64,000 nucleotides of DNA from NCBI GenBank assembly GCA_965153355.1, contig OZ231127.1:24552001-24616000 (forward strand). The letters are read 5' to 3'. This document shows positions 40,419 through 51,905 of this stretch, in pieces. Numbering within the stretch: position 1 is the first letter of the stretch; each line of letters opens with the position of its first letter. Position numbers and translations under genes: made by a program. This stretch comes from Flaccisagitta enflata (taxonomy: Eukaryota > Chaetognatha > Sagittoidea > Aphragmophora). The notes under the pieces were generated by a model, which saw only the letters and a program-made list of their open reading frames with translations, ran no database searches and was not told where the DNA came from.

Positions 40419-41896
40419 GTGCCCTCAATCGACACCTCCACCATTTTCGGTGTTGCTTCGCAACCGGAGTCATCCGACCTACCCGCGTCCTCCGTCGGCG
40501 ACGCTGCCGTTTGGCGGCGATGGCGGCACTTTCAACGTTTATCACGTCAGAGGTCCCTTCATCCGAGACCTTAACTTGACTGCAGGGCCGAGATATATCG
40601 TCGAGGGAGATGAAGTCCCGTTTGAGGCTATTATTAACCTGGAATCGTTAAAAAGAGTCGGTAAGAGGACACAAATTTGTATTCGTTGATTCAGTCGCCC
40701 CCAACCACCATATACCTTTAACCATGGGCAAAAATAAAATCGTACATTGCTTATTTCTACCTTAACTTGGCGCTGATTTGAAACAAGCTCGACCGGGCAA
40801 CGATGCGTCCGGGCTGTGTCTCAGCGTGTATTGATCATGCGACATATGTATGGAGAGACAGAAGGACGAATAGACGGTTGAAAAGACTCTCAAAACATGT
40901 TGGTTGATCATTTGTTTCAGTGTAGGATCTCACCGCGGCCAAAAACAGCCGAGAAACGCGTTTTTTGCACGGGCGTAACGGACCGACGGACCGACGGATG
41001 GACCGACGGACCGACGGATGGACAGACCCTCTTATAGAGATGCGTTCCTGAGGGACGCATCTAAAAAGTACAAAAAATCCATGACCATTTCAACAAGCCC
41101 GAACTGGCAACGATGCGTCCAGACTGTGTCCTTGCGTATATTGATCATGTGACACATATGGATTGACAGATGGACAAACAGACAGATGGAACGACAAGAT
41201 TAGTAATGAAGGCTCTCAAATCATGTTTGTCTCGCAGTAGATTCAGTGTAGGATCTCGTCGTGGCCGAAAACGGCCGATAACCGCGGTTTTTGCACAGGC
41301 GTAACGGACCGACGGACGGACCGACGGACGGACGGACAGACGGACCGACCGACGGACGGACGGACGGACAAACCCTCTTATAGAGATGCGAGGACGCATC
41401 TAAAAAGCTTTGAAAAATCTTTGATTTGAGTCGTTGAACGAAATTCTAACTTGAAAACTCTAGAAGTTATGTTAATTTGAAAAAAAAGTAATCTGCCAGA
41501 TATAACGTTTTTTACTAACTTGAATTCATGGACTAAATGACCTAGTTTGATTACCATTTCTAAACGGATTGACCTAAAAAGGTTTGCAGATAATAAGTTA
41601 TATTTTCATTTTCACTAAAAATTTTCTTAGTTTCCTTTCGTCAGATATGTTTTTCATGCTTTTAAAAACAGAACAAAAAGTACAGAATCCCTTTAATTGA
41701 CAGATTATGGCGATGCTAACTTCAAACTGTTGCCATTTCTAAACGAAATGAGCTAAAGCTTTCTGCTTGGTCTAGATTTGAAGAACTTTCAAATATCTTT
41801 CAGACGGTCACCAATATTTTGTATTTTCATTGAAAGCAATCCGGTCAAAGGCATCAAAAACCGCCAGGTACGGTCTTTTTTTGCCCATTGTTATCG

Positions 41897-41968
<72 letters not shown>

Positions 41969-44374
41969 CGTTTTTCCACTTTTTGACTCCTGTCTATGGT
42001 AAAAAATCTCAGGATTATGTCAAAATTGGGGGATTTTACCGTCCATCCCGCACTAGACCAATTTTGACCCAAGGAATCCAAATCTGCAGTCAGAAATGGT
42101 CTCAGGTAAATATTTCGATAGGCTACGGCTACATTTCTCAGGTCAAAATACTATATAAGGTCAAATTTTCAAAATTGAAATTTGTCAATCTGATTGCAGA
42201 TTCAAAATCCTTAGAAAAAACTATTAAAAGAAAGTATCTTTCTTTTTTTAAAATTTTGATTGGAACATAGTAAAAATTAGCGTTAAACATCCAAAATAGA
42301 GTAAAATTGCTCTTTTGTCTAAATTCGGCTTAATTTTGACGGATAATGTTAATTTTGACTATCTTCAAATCAAAATTTTGAAAAAAGAAAGACACTTTGT
42401 TCACGCAGTTTTTTGCAAGGATTTTGAATCTGCAATCAGATTGACAAATTTCCAATTTTGAAAATTTGACCTTATATAGTATTTTGACCTGAGAAATGTA
42501 GCTGTAGCCTATCGAAATATTGACCTGAGACCATTTTTGACTGCAGATTTGGATTCCTGGGGTCAAAATTGGTGTAAAATGGAATGGACGGTAAAATCCC
42601 ACAATTTTGACATAATCCTGAGATTTTTTACTGTCTATGGACTTACAGACCAATTCTCTTATAGATTTGCTAGTCCGCGACCAACAAAAAGTAGTATTGA
42701 TGAGAAGAAAGAGCTTGTTTTTGAGGATAGAAAAACCACATTAAGGAAGAGTTGGCTGGGATTTGAGCCTTCAAATTAGGATTTTAGCCTCCAGGCTGGG
42801 ATTTGAGCCTCTAAGCCGGGATTTGAGCTTCGCGGCTGAAAATTAGGCTTCTAAGGGGGGGGGGCAGGAAGCGTAGGAATTATGGGCAGCTCCTCACCAC
42901 TACTGCCCCTGCCGGCGTATTTGTCCTTTTAAAAAGACTTCCATTGCCCTCTTCAATTCCATTGTTTTGACAGGTACGGGGTTATTTACCAACGATTCTG
43001 ACGTCAGAACGTTGACGTTTGATTGGTCCATCGCCAACAATGTTTCGCAAGAGAGAGTGGAGGCCACGTCATCTGGCCTCGCCTCCTCCATTCGCACGCA
43101 ACACTTTCCCAAAAGGGGCACCTACGAAATAGGTGTGTATTTTTAGGTCTACCACGAAGGTATACATTGGTTGAATGATTTACTACACCTGAGTTGAGTG
43201 GTTTAAAAGCAAAAACCATATATATGAAAACAGATTCAGTGCTATTGCGGGATACGTGAGAAAATTCCTCACGTCACGCCAAAATTGCGGGGAGAAAAGT
43301 AGATGAAGCATCATTGATCGGCTTAGTTAAACCAAAAACAAGTGACGCGGGGTCACAATATCGTTGCGGACGGATGGGCAGGGGCATCCTAATTTTTTCA
43401 CACCCCATGCCCCCCCTCCAACGCACATACCCACAAAACATCTAAAACGCTTGCATTCCCACTTTTCAACTCATGCGTTACAGACCTACGAACGGATGGA
43501 CAGATCGACGGATGAACGGACAAAGCCTCATACAGAGTTGCGTACACGCAACTTAAAACTCAACGTTAAGAAAGAAAAAAAAACTGATGTCGAGGGTTAA
43601 AGTGTCTGTGCGTGTGTGTCTGTGTGTGTATTTGTGTTTGTGTGTATGTCTCTGTGTGGTTAGCGTGTGTGTGTCGTGACTCGAGAGCATGTGTCTTTGG
43701 GGTTGCCTATGTGTAGCTTGCGTCTGTGGGTGGGCGTATGGTCTGGTTATTGTTGCCCGATGATTCCCATTGGCGTGTGTCAGGGTTGGCGTGTTTGTAA
43801 GTGGGTTAGTTAATGTGTGTTGGTATTTAAAGTCTTTTACTTGATTGCATGCATGTCTGCGTATGAAAAGTGTTGTCTACTAGGGATATGAAAGCGGATG
43901 ACCGCTTCCAATTTAATAGTTAGAATATCTGCTAGTATCTGAACCGCAAAATGGAAGGAGAGACAGAAGTGGCAGTAGCGCTCCCCACGGTGCCCACTGC
44001 CCACCCTCACGCCTTTATTGTAAAAACGAACGTGAGGTTTTCTGTCTGCTGTCTTCCCATATGGAATTGCCTGTTTTAGTCATAAAACCAGCGTAAGTGG
44101 GATTGACAAGCTGCAGAACAGCTGTCACATTCGCTTCCTCACTCTTTATCCCTCTCTTGAACGGAACTGAACGAAATACAACAGCTGGCACGTTCTCATG
44201 AGTGTATTTTGCTGGCACGCGCTTTCGTTCTTCCTTCCTTTCTTCCTTTCTGCCTTTCTTCCCTTCCTCTATTCCTTCTTTTTTTTCTTATTCTTTTTTT
44301 CTTTGTGTCTTGTCTTTCTTTCTTTCTTTGTGTCTTTCTCTCTTTCTTTCCTTCTTTCTTTCTGTCTTTTTGTT

Positions 44375-44406
<32 letters not shown>

Positions 44407-44500
44407 TTTTTCTTTTTTCTTTCTTTTTTTCTTTCTTTCTTTCTTTCTATCTCTCTTTCTTTCTTTCTCTTTCTCTTTCTCTTTCTCTTTCTCTTTCTCT

Positions 44501-44538
<38 letters not shown>

Positions 44539-44675
44539 ATCCAGATGCTTTCTGAATAGCCATTCACGAGCAAGCACTTGACAGTGTCTTTCTCTCTTTC
44601 TTTCCTTCTTTCTCTCTGTCTTTTTGTTTGTTTGTTTCTTTCTTTCTTTCTTTCTTTCTTTCTTTTTTTCTTTTT

Positions 44676-44714
<39 letters not shown>

Positions 44715-44733
44715 ATCTCTCTTTCTTTAACAT

Positions 44734-44828
<95 letters not shown>

Positions 44829-45086
44829 AATGCTTTCTGAATAGCCATTCACGAGCAAGCACTTGACAGTAGGAATTGTCTTCCTTTCTTCCTTTCCCCC
44901 TCCTCCATTCCTTCTTTATTTCATTTTTTCTTTTTCTTTCTCCCTCTCTCTCTATCTCCTCTAAATGCTTTTTTTAGATAGTCATTCACGAGCAAGTTGG
45001 CAGTTGGAACTGTCTTCCTTTCTTCCTTTCTTCCTTTCCTTCCTATCTCCATTCCTTCTTTATTTTATTTTTTTCTTTCATTCTTT

Positions 45087-45181
<95 letters not shown>

Positions 45182-45563
45182 AATGCTTTTTAGTTGCGTG
45201 CTACGGTCCGTCCGTCGGTCCGTCCGTCCATCCGTCTGTCCGTCCGTCCGTCCATCCGTCACACTTTACTTTTTTAGGGTTTTTGCGGTCTTTGGCCTCA
45301 CTGCTCCTGCCCAAACGATCAAGTGACCTCCAATACGGCCCCTGCCCATCCACACGCGACCGGGGTAGCCGAGTATCCGGCCTGGTTAGATAGCCATTCT
45401 CGAGCAAGCAGTTGGCAGCAGGAACTATCTTCCTTTCTTCCTTTCTTCCTTTCCTCCTTTTTCCGTTCCTTCTTTATTTCATTTTTTCTTTCTTTCTCTC
45501 GTTCTTTTATCTTTCTTTTTCTCATTCTTTCTTTCTCTCTTTCTTTCATTCTTTTTTTTTCTT

Positions 45564-45656
<93 letters not shown>

Positions 45657-48526
45657 ATCCAAATACTTTCTTCAAGATAGCCACTCATAAGCAACTACTC
45701 AGCTTAAAGTCAAATATGCGTTCAATCAATAATGTGCGTGTGTTTGTTTGCAAGGGTTCATACAGTGGGACCCCGCCTCATCGGTCCCATTGGGATTGAA
45801 GATTTTACACCTTTATCTCAGGATAACCTTTAAAGAGAGGTAAAATCACATTAAAAACTACCATTTGGGACCTCAAAATGTTGACCTTTATTGATGGGGA
45901 ACCTTTAAAAGCGAGGCTGTTATTGCGGGGTTGCACTGTATGTCCGTTTTTACGGATGATTATTAAATTTTTGGCCACAGCACAATATATAGATTGGCGT
46001 TTCATTAAGTTTTGTTCAAAAGGTCTCTGACGGTATCCTTAATTTTCCAATTATACAGCGGTGATCGTGTCGAATTCCATATCCGCGGGTGCCATCGCCG
46101 ATAATCTAACCGTTCGTTCACCGGCTCCCTACGACTTACAAATAAGGAAGCTCAACTCGAACTTGGAACAACCAGCTTGCTTCTTGTATGAGGAGAGGTT
46201 AGTAATGGCCTTGTCAATATCATATCGTAAATGGGCTAAATGTGGAAATGAATGCTTGCACTGTAATAACTCAAATCCAGACTGACTCAAATCAGTATAA
46301 CCAATTCTTCTCATAAAACTAGTGAAAAAAACCCCAGATATTCGCGTAAAACTTGTTGAAAAAAATCATTACCATTCAATTATTGATCTGTTGGTTAATT
46401 AGTTTTATAGAAATTTTTTTTTAATGAACAAGTTTGAGATAACATTTTGACATGTGAGACAATATACATCATTGAAACAATAATTGTTTTATCAAAAATA
46501 CAGTTGGACATAATTCACAGGAGTTGACGAATAAAATTGATTAGTCCACCTTGGACATATTTGTGTTAAATAATGCAAATCGTTTTTCAAAATGAGAATT
46601 CTCCCTGATTTTACTGTAGTTTGCCCCCAAACGCGGTGTTGGAACGCGTGTTTATCGGCGAAGAGGTGCGTCTTCAGGCGGAGGTGACTACCGGCCGAAA
46701 TTTGACGTTTGAATGGCATTTGATTGGCCCTTCAAATACGCAATTAGGCGGCGGAGGGACGCCGACGCGAAGCTTCGGAGCGCCGTCCAGAAATTGTGAT
46801 AGACTCGCCTGTCTCACCGATCATCGGGTTAGTAAACACATGGCTGTGCAGAACATTTTCATTGCAATTGATTGATGTGGACAGAAATTTTGTCTCCTTT
46901 CTAAAGTTTTTGAATACCGTTAAAACTGACCCTCCTTGTTGCAAATCTACCTGAATCGAAAGCAACGGAAAACAGTTTTTTTTTCTTTTTAGGATTTAGA
47001 CATTTCAAAAACCCCTCAACCATATTTCTTTCACCCTTTTTTTTTCTCTTTTTCCTTAGTCATACAACTTCAAGTTCAGTGGGCGTTATGCAGTCACCGT
47101 GACAGTTTCGAATCATCATGGCGCCATAACGGAAACCATTTATTTGGTAAGTGATATGAAATACAAACGCTGTGCTAAAGTAACTGGAACCTGAGGGGAC
47201 TCTTACAACGCTTACAAATACAGTTTAGCTTCACTAGAGCGCACCCGCTAATAAGGCACCCCTCGCATCGAGGCATGATTTGAAAAGTCCCAACTTTTCT
47301 CTCTTTTTTTCTTTGTTGATAAGCCCCGCATATAAGGCACTCGCCTAGTAGGCAAATTTCACTATAGCGCATAAAAAATGGGATTTTTGGTAAATATTTT
47401 GCTGGCTTTGAAGGCATCTAACAAGCAGAGTGTTGTTTAGGATGAGGAGGTGGATAAACAAAGGGTTGAAAAGAAGGAAAAAGAGATGCCTGCTAGTGAA
47501 GCTTAATTGTATAAGTGTATTGGAGTAAAAGATTTATTATGAAACAGCAAATATAAAAGTGATTAAGTTGATCTAATGAACCGATTTCCTCATTTGTGAA
47601 CGCATAGGTTATCTTTCGCTTTTTGGCCGCTGCCCCCCCCTCCCCCTTCAACAAAAAAAAACCGATTTAAATTGCCCTACTCTTAGTTTACTTTCCATTC
47701 TTCAACGTCTCGCTCTCAGAGAATGAAAAGAAGTAAAAAAAAAAATCGGTTGAGACGTCGAGGCTTTTCATTTCATGGCTGCCATTATAATGGCCCACTT
47801 TTTATTGCCATCGTTATTGGAAGAATTCGTTTGTCGAATGTATTAAAACGCGTGCGTACGACTGGAACATAAGTGTCATCCTCTTTTTTTTTTTCTACCC
47901 CAGACACAAGACCCGGATAACACAAGGATGACTGAAGACGGACAGACAGACAGACAGACAATCATACATTCAGACAGAGAGACAGACAAATAGACAGACA
48001 GATAAAAAGACAGACAGATACTTCGCTCACAACCCGATACACGAGCGGTGTCTACTCGATGATAGTGAAAGACCCGGTTCATGGAGACCTGGAGATTAAC
48101 ACGCACTTATGCAGTGATACACTGATATGGACACAAAGACCCAGGCTTTTGGCATATGGAGAACTAGTAACGCGGGTAAACAATATCAGTCGCAGACGGG
48201 TGGGCAGGGGCAACCACATACGACCCCTTCCGCAATCCCTCCAACCCCCTAACACATGCGAGTCATCTCAAGTGTGCGTTTTCACACTTTCCGACTCGAT
48301 CATTACGGACCAGCGGTCGGATGGACGGACAAAGCCTCTTAAAGAGTCGCTAGTCCGCGACTCAGTCTGTCACTAACGATCTGTTACGGACGGAGCAGTG
48401 ATCAGCCATGCGGAAGACAAACGAATAACAGTTATACTTTAGCCATGATAGACACAGCAGAGAACAAAATTAGGCGCAGCAGAAAGCACGTATACAAAAG
48501 CTAAGAATGTCTACCGAAACGGATGT

Positions 48527-48617
<91 letters not shown>

Positions 48618-49796
48618 CGCGTATTTGACCCCCGCGACGGGGCGCCTCTCCTTCTCCGCCGTATATCGACAAATGAATGCGCAGCTTTGCTTCGTATCCA
48701 TGACTGTATTTGTAAAGACCGTATGACTATGACATGACATACAGATGACATATCAATGACAAACTTAAGACATACATATGACCGCTATGACATACCAATT
48801 TGCTGAGCAGATGTGGAAAGACGTACATGAATTCATAAAGAAACTAAAGAAATAAGAAAATAATAAAAGACGGAAAACTAGACTACGAATCCTAGCTAGA
48901 CTAAACTAAGAAACTAGCGCTGTCTTCTACGAGCGTATCTTCTTTATACTCCCGCCCCAACCGCCGTTCCGAAGGTGCGAGGTTGGACCGTGATGAAGTG
49001 CGCGAGTAGAACTTTGATGGTAGTTTCCAGCTTGCCGTCTTCTCCCGCCGTCAAAAGCTTCTCCCGCCGTCGCGGCGTCGATTCGTCAGCGTCTTTGCAT
49101 GAGAAAAATGTCTGTTGCGATGTCGATGGGGAATTTCGTTGGCGTGGTGTCCTTGTTTACCGCCGCCGTGCACACTACGCTTCGTTTCCGCGTCTTCCAC
49201 GTAATGCGTCTTGGGGAAGAGATACTCGCTGTTTTGATTGTTGCAACGTTCATTTTCTCGCCGTGCGTCAACGCTCTCGCATTGACGTCCGCCGCCGATG
49301 AGTCTTTAGAGGGCGTTAGAAGTCCATATTTGTTGCCGTACGTACGAAGGCCGCAAATTGTCATTGTCGCGTATTTGACCCCCGCGACGGGGCGCCTCTC
49401 CTTCTCCGCCGTATATCGACAAATGAATGCGCAGCTTTGCTTCGTATCCATGACTGTATTTGTAAAGACCGTATGACTATGACATGACATACAGATGACA
49501 TATCAATGACAAACTTAAGACATACATATGACCGCTATGACATACCAATTTGCTGAGCAGATGTGGAAAGACGTACATGAATTCATAAAGAAACTAAAGA
49601 AATAAGAAAATAATAAAAGACGGAAAACTAGACTACGAATCCTAGCTAGACTAAACTAAGAAACTAGCGCTGTCTTCTACGAGCGTATCTTCTTTATAGT
49701 GTGTGTGTTTGTGTGTGTGTGTGTGTGTGTGTTTTTGTGTGTTTGTGTGTTTGTGGTGTGTGGGTGGTGTGCGTGTGCCTGCGTGTTTCCTCTCTC

Positions 49797-49860
<64 letters not shown>

Positions 49861-51703
49861 TCCTTCGAAAATCGATGGTTCAACAAATCCGATGTGAGGC
49901 AAAAAATGGTGATTTATATGATGGACTGAGAGAAGTTCCAATCAATTTCAACCCTCGCCTGAATAGTCACAATTTAGATAAGAAAATGTCCGTAGTCTTT
50001 CGGTCCGTTGGTCAATCCGCCTACGTGTCCAAGTGTCCAAAAAAGTCCAAATCTTTCTCCGAGTACACGAGTCCAAGTAGGCATCCAATATTGCGAGAAT
50101 TCCAGCATACAGGCCACCTCGGGGGTCACAGGCTGTCTTAACTTTCGGTTTAGACGTCAATTTGACCATGTTTTATTGAAAATCACCAAGCGCCTGGACC
50201 TTTTTTTGTGTTAGTTACTATCAACGAAGAAATTACTAGCAAAAAGTGTTTTTTTGCTTTCCTATTGCTCTCTGTTTTAGCAGCCTTCTATGGGCCAGGG
50301 CAGAAAACGCAAAAAAAAACATATGAACATTGCGGCAGCAGCATCAGGGGCAGCGGCAGAGGATTTGAAACAAGCTGCTGTTCCTTGATTGTTGAGGAAT
50401 TTATGATAATAGTACTTATTTAAAACTCAAAAGCGCTTGGCGTTTTACATGGAACCGAGCATTGTCCTCTTGCACACAGCAAGTAAAGACAGCCCCTCAT
50501 TCACTTATCTGTTTCTTTCACTGGTGCTATGCGTTTTTAGCTGAAAATTTCCTGCCTAGTCCAAGTCCCTTAATACTGTGAACCTTGAAAATAAATCTTC
50601 GAGGTTCATCTGGTTGTCATAAAACAAACTCGCTAATCATGGGAATCATTGTGATTACAACATTTTGTATTTTCGAAATAAGGAACAGTAATGAATTTCC
50701 AAATTAGAGTTTAATCCCAAGGAAAAGTTCACATTATATTGTATGTACTTACACTTTCATACATAACTGCCTTAAAAGGCTTTGATTATAAAAATGTTTA
50801 TCAGACGGACGGACCGACCCAGTGTCCGAGTCTGCAACGGAAAGAGTCGCATGCACGTTGCTTTAAAAGAATGTCATTCTTTATTGCCAACATCTAGCCA
50901 ATAACAATGTCTCTCAATTCTTCAGGCTGTTTTGGACCCTAAAATCTGGAACGCATCTTATATCTTACAACCCCCTCCTCCTGAGATTCCTTCGTCTGCG
51001 TCTCCATCTTCATCGTCGTCATCCTCATCTACGTCAATCACCACGTCCCAAAGGTCTGGATTTGTCTTGTCCTTTCAATCTTCCTTTGGACCCTCCGCGC
51101 CGATCCTCTTCGACTTTGGCGATGGGACCAAATTCAGATACTTTGGTGAGGATGTGGATGCTGGAGGAATTTAAAATTTTGTTAAACTAGAATACCAAAT
51201 AAAAAAGAATGAAAGAGTATGCGTACGTCCCTAAGTGGTTTTTGTGTATATTTCTTCGAGAAAAAAAAAAACTTGTGATGGCCGGAGATATGTCATGAAA
51301 GGTGAGACAAGACAATCTTCACGTGGTTTAGATTAATGTTTCATTCACCAGCCTCTTCTAGCCGTTGACAATTTTAGACCATATTCGAAATAAAACTCCA
51401 AACGTACTTGAAATTTCATCTTTTTTGAGGCCACATTTACATCTTTTTTTCCTCCCCTCGTATATTTCATCAGCATCTTCTGCGGGCGCTTCCGCTTCTC
51501 CTCACACGGCCAATTACGCGTACGACAACAACAACTGTCGCATGACGGTGTTTGTGAGTCACGTTTTTCGCGAGGAAGGGACATTTTCGCCGTCCGTCAC
51601 CATCGAATCCAATCACCACTCATCGCAACCAATTCGCGTCACCCTCGATAAAACTGTCAACGTGTTTCAACGACTGGAGGAACCAATCATTAACGTCACC
51701 AAG
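40419..51703 (+). CDS. Polycystin-1-like protein, PKD-domain exons (partial gene)
   Basis: Seven exons on the plus strand join in phase: 40419-40660, 42974-43132, 46059-46197, 46620-46827, 47060-47146, 50926-51145 and 51474-51703. With the exon at 35077-35178 they give about 463 residues. After the WSC end comes a Pro-rich linker, then three PKD-type immunoglobulin-like folds. The diagnostic pieces are LTFDWSIANN with GTYEIAVIVSNS, LTFEWHLIG with SGRYAVTVTVSNHHG, and ILFDFGDGT with REEGTFSPSVTIESN. The third fold holds a long Ser-rich insertion. Such domains form the extracellular, ligand- or matrix-facing part of polycystin-1 and egg-jelly receptor relatives. No REJ, GPS or membrane segment is in the window; they would lie to the right. 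The last donor at 51704 (GTATAG) opens an intron filled by the 7.5-kb tandem units. Signal peptide exons may be those at 4038 and 19306. Confidence 0.82.
40783..41066 (-). mobile_element. HINE-like element, GATGCG subfamily, copy B
   Basis: Left ACAAGCTCGACCGGGC with GATGCGTCC, ACGG core, right GATGCGTTCCTGAGGGACGC followed by ATCTAAAAAG. Confidence 0.8.
41094..41405 (-). mobile_element. HINE-like element, GATGCG subfamily, copy C
   Basis: Left ACAAGCCCGAACTGGC with GATGCGTCC, extended ACGG core, right end GAGATGCGAGGACGCATCT followed by AAAAAG. Three copies of this subfamily lie within 1.4 kb. Confidence 0.8.
41406..41898. other. AT-rich repeat remnant
   Basis: Shares phrases with 7600-8045 (GCCATTTCTAAACGAA, TTGGTCTAGATTTG). 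Probably an old non-autonomous element; no ends were fixed. Confidence 0.35.
41899..41967. repeat. (CA)n microsatellite
   Basis: Uninterrupted CA run. Confidence 0.95.
42000..42630. mobile_element. Foldback element with exact 10-bp target duplication
   Basis: Almost the whole 631 bp is one inverted repeat. It starts TAAAAAATCTCAGG and ends CCTGAGATTTTTTA, with arms of about 250 bp around a short centre. Exact 10-bp duplications CTGTCTATGG lie at 41990-41999 and 42631-42640. A 9-10 bp duplication with long arms is typical of Mutator-like (MULE) foldback elements. It sits in a decayed HINE copy whose right end (GCTAGTCCGCGACCAAC) is at about 42690. No ORF of its own. Confidence 0.85.
42745..42895. 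repeat. Degenerate 21-bp tandem array (GCTGGGATTTGAGCCTC type)
   Basis: Units such as GGCTGGGATTTGAGCCTCT are repeated five or six times with drift. This is the inverse of the arrays at 9250-9430 and 21350-21660, and it too sits beside HINE sequence and a CTGCCCCTGCC word. Confidence 0.65.
43338..43555 (-). mobile_element. HINE-like element, GTGAC-hairpin type
   Basis: Left ACAAGTGACGCGGGGTCAC, then GTTGCGGACGGATGGGC, core of ACGG-like units, right AGTTGCGTACACGCAACTT. Confidence 0.8.
43556..44220. other. GT-rich stretch and a truncated hAT mini-MITE
   Basis: 43600-43830 is irregular GT-rich. 43882-43955 (TAGGGATATGAAAGCGGATG ... AAAATGGAAG) is a partial relative of the 124-bp MITE at 33429. 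No gene. Confidence 0.5.
44221..45700. repeat. Higher-order CTTT/CT array with a repeated 40-bp anchor
   Basis: Pyrimidine blocks (CTTT units then CT runs) alternate with an anchor of about 40 bp containing TAGCCATTCACGAGCAAGCA. Anchors lie at about 44545, 44828, 44966, 45388 and 45660. Each unit is of the order of 140-420 bp depending on the CT length. The fourth anchor is split by a HINE copy. Confidence 0.85.
45192..45385 (+). mobile_element. HINE-like element inserted in an array anchor
   Basis: AGTTGCGTGCTACGG start, long (CCGT)n core, internal partner ACACGCGACC, 3' GCCGAGTATCCGGCC followed by TGGTT. Without it, AAATGCTTTTT joins TTAGATAGCCATTC as in the neighbouring anchor at 44966-44990. 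Confidence 0.85.
45763..45938. mobile_element. Pogo/Tc1-like MITE with TA target site
   Basis: Inverted ends CAGTGGGACCCCGCC and GCGGGGTTGCACTG, each flanked by TA. 176 bp, no ORF. CAGTG ends at TA are typical of Tigger/pogo derivatives. A truncated relative is nested at 29056-29155. Confidence 0.75.
47147..48164. other. Intron sequence, AT-rich
   Basis: Intron of the polycystin-like gene. Contains a (GACA)n stretch at about 47938-48015 and no recognised exon. Confidence 0.5.
48165..48364 (-). mobile_element. HINE-like dispersed element, decayed left end
   Basis: AGTCGCAGACGGGTGGGCAGG on the left, phrase GTTTTCACACTTTCCGACTCG, ACGG core, right end AGAGTCGCTAGTCCGCGACT (hairpin). Confidence 0.7.
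48531..48614. repeat. (GT)n microsatellite, interrupted by the next element
   Basis: GT run that resumes at 49699 after the TRIM-like insertion. Confidence 0.95.
48615..49698. mobile_element. TRIM-like element with identical 334-bp terminal direct repeats
   Basis: 48615-48948 and 49365-49698 are the same 334 bp with no difference that I can find. They flank a CG-rich 416-bp interior with no recognisable gag or pol. The pair begins TGTCGCG and ends CTTTATA, and the whole interrupts a (GT)n run (GT-rich on both sides), as a mobile insertion would. A GTGTG duplication is possible but uninformative in GT sequence. Short LTR-like repeats around a tiny interior fit a terminal-repeat retrotransposon in miniature. 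A simple tandem duplication is the alternative. Confidence 0.65.
49797..49862. repeat. (CT)n microsatellite after GT-rich tract
   Basis: GT-rich sequence at 49699-49790 then a CT run. Confidence 0.95.
49863..50925. other. Intron sequence with a HINE fragment
   Basis: A fragment at about 50800-50873 (GACGGACGGACCGACC, then AGAGTCGCATGCACGTTGCT) belongs to the dispersed family. No exon was recognised before the acceptor at 50925. Confidence 0.5.
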
Positions 51704-51717
51704 GTATAGGCATCTAG

Positions 51718-51719
<2 letters not shown>

Positions 51720-51781
<62 letters not shown>

Positions 51782-51783
51782 AA

Positions 51784-51839
<56 letters not shown>

Positions 51840-51905
51840 AAAAAAGAAAGAAGGACGGACGGACGGACGGACGGACGGACGCACGCACGCACGCACGCAC
51901 GCACA
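51720..51905. repeat. (GA)n-(GAAA)n-(ACGG)n-(ACGC)n compound microsatellite
   Basis: Four different simple repeats follow one another without spacer at the left end of unit 1. The same series stands at 59265-59455. Confidence 0.95.

Noticed and set aside
49086-49490. 134-codon minus-strand frame across the TRIM-like element
   Set aside because: It crosses the terminal repeat boundary, has no recognised domain and competes with an open frame on the plus strand.
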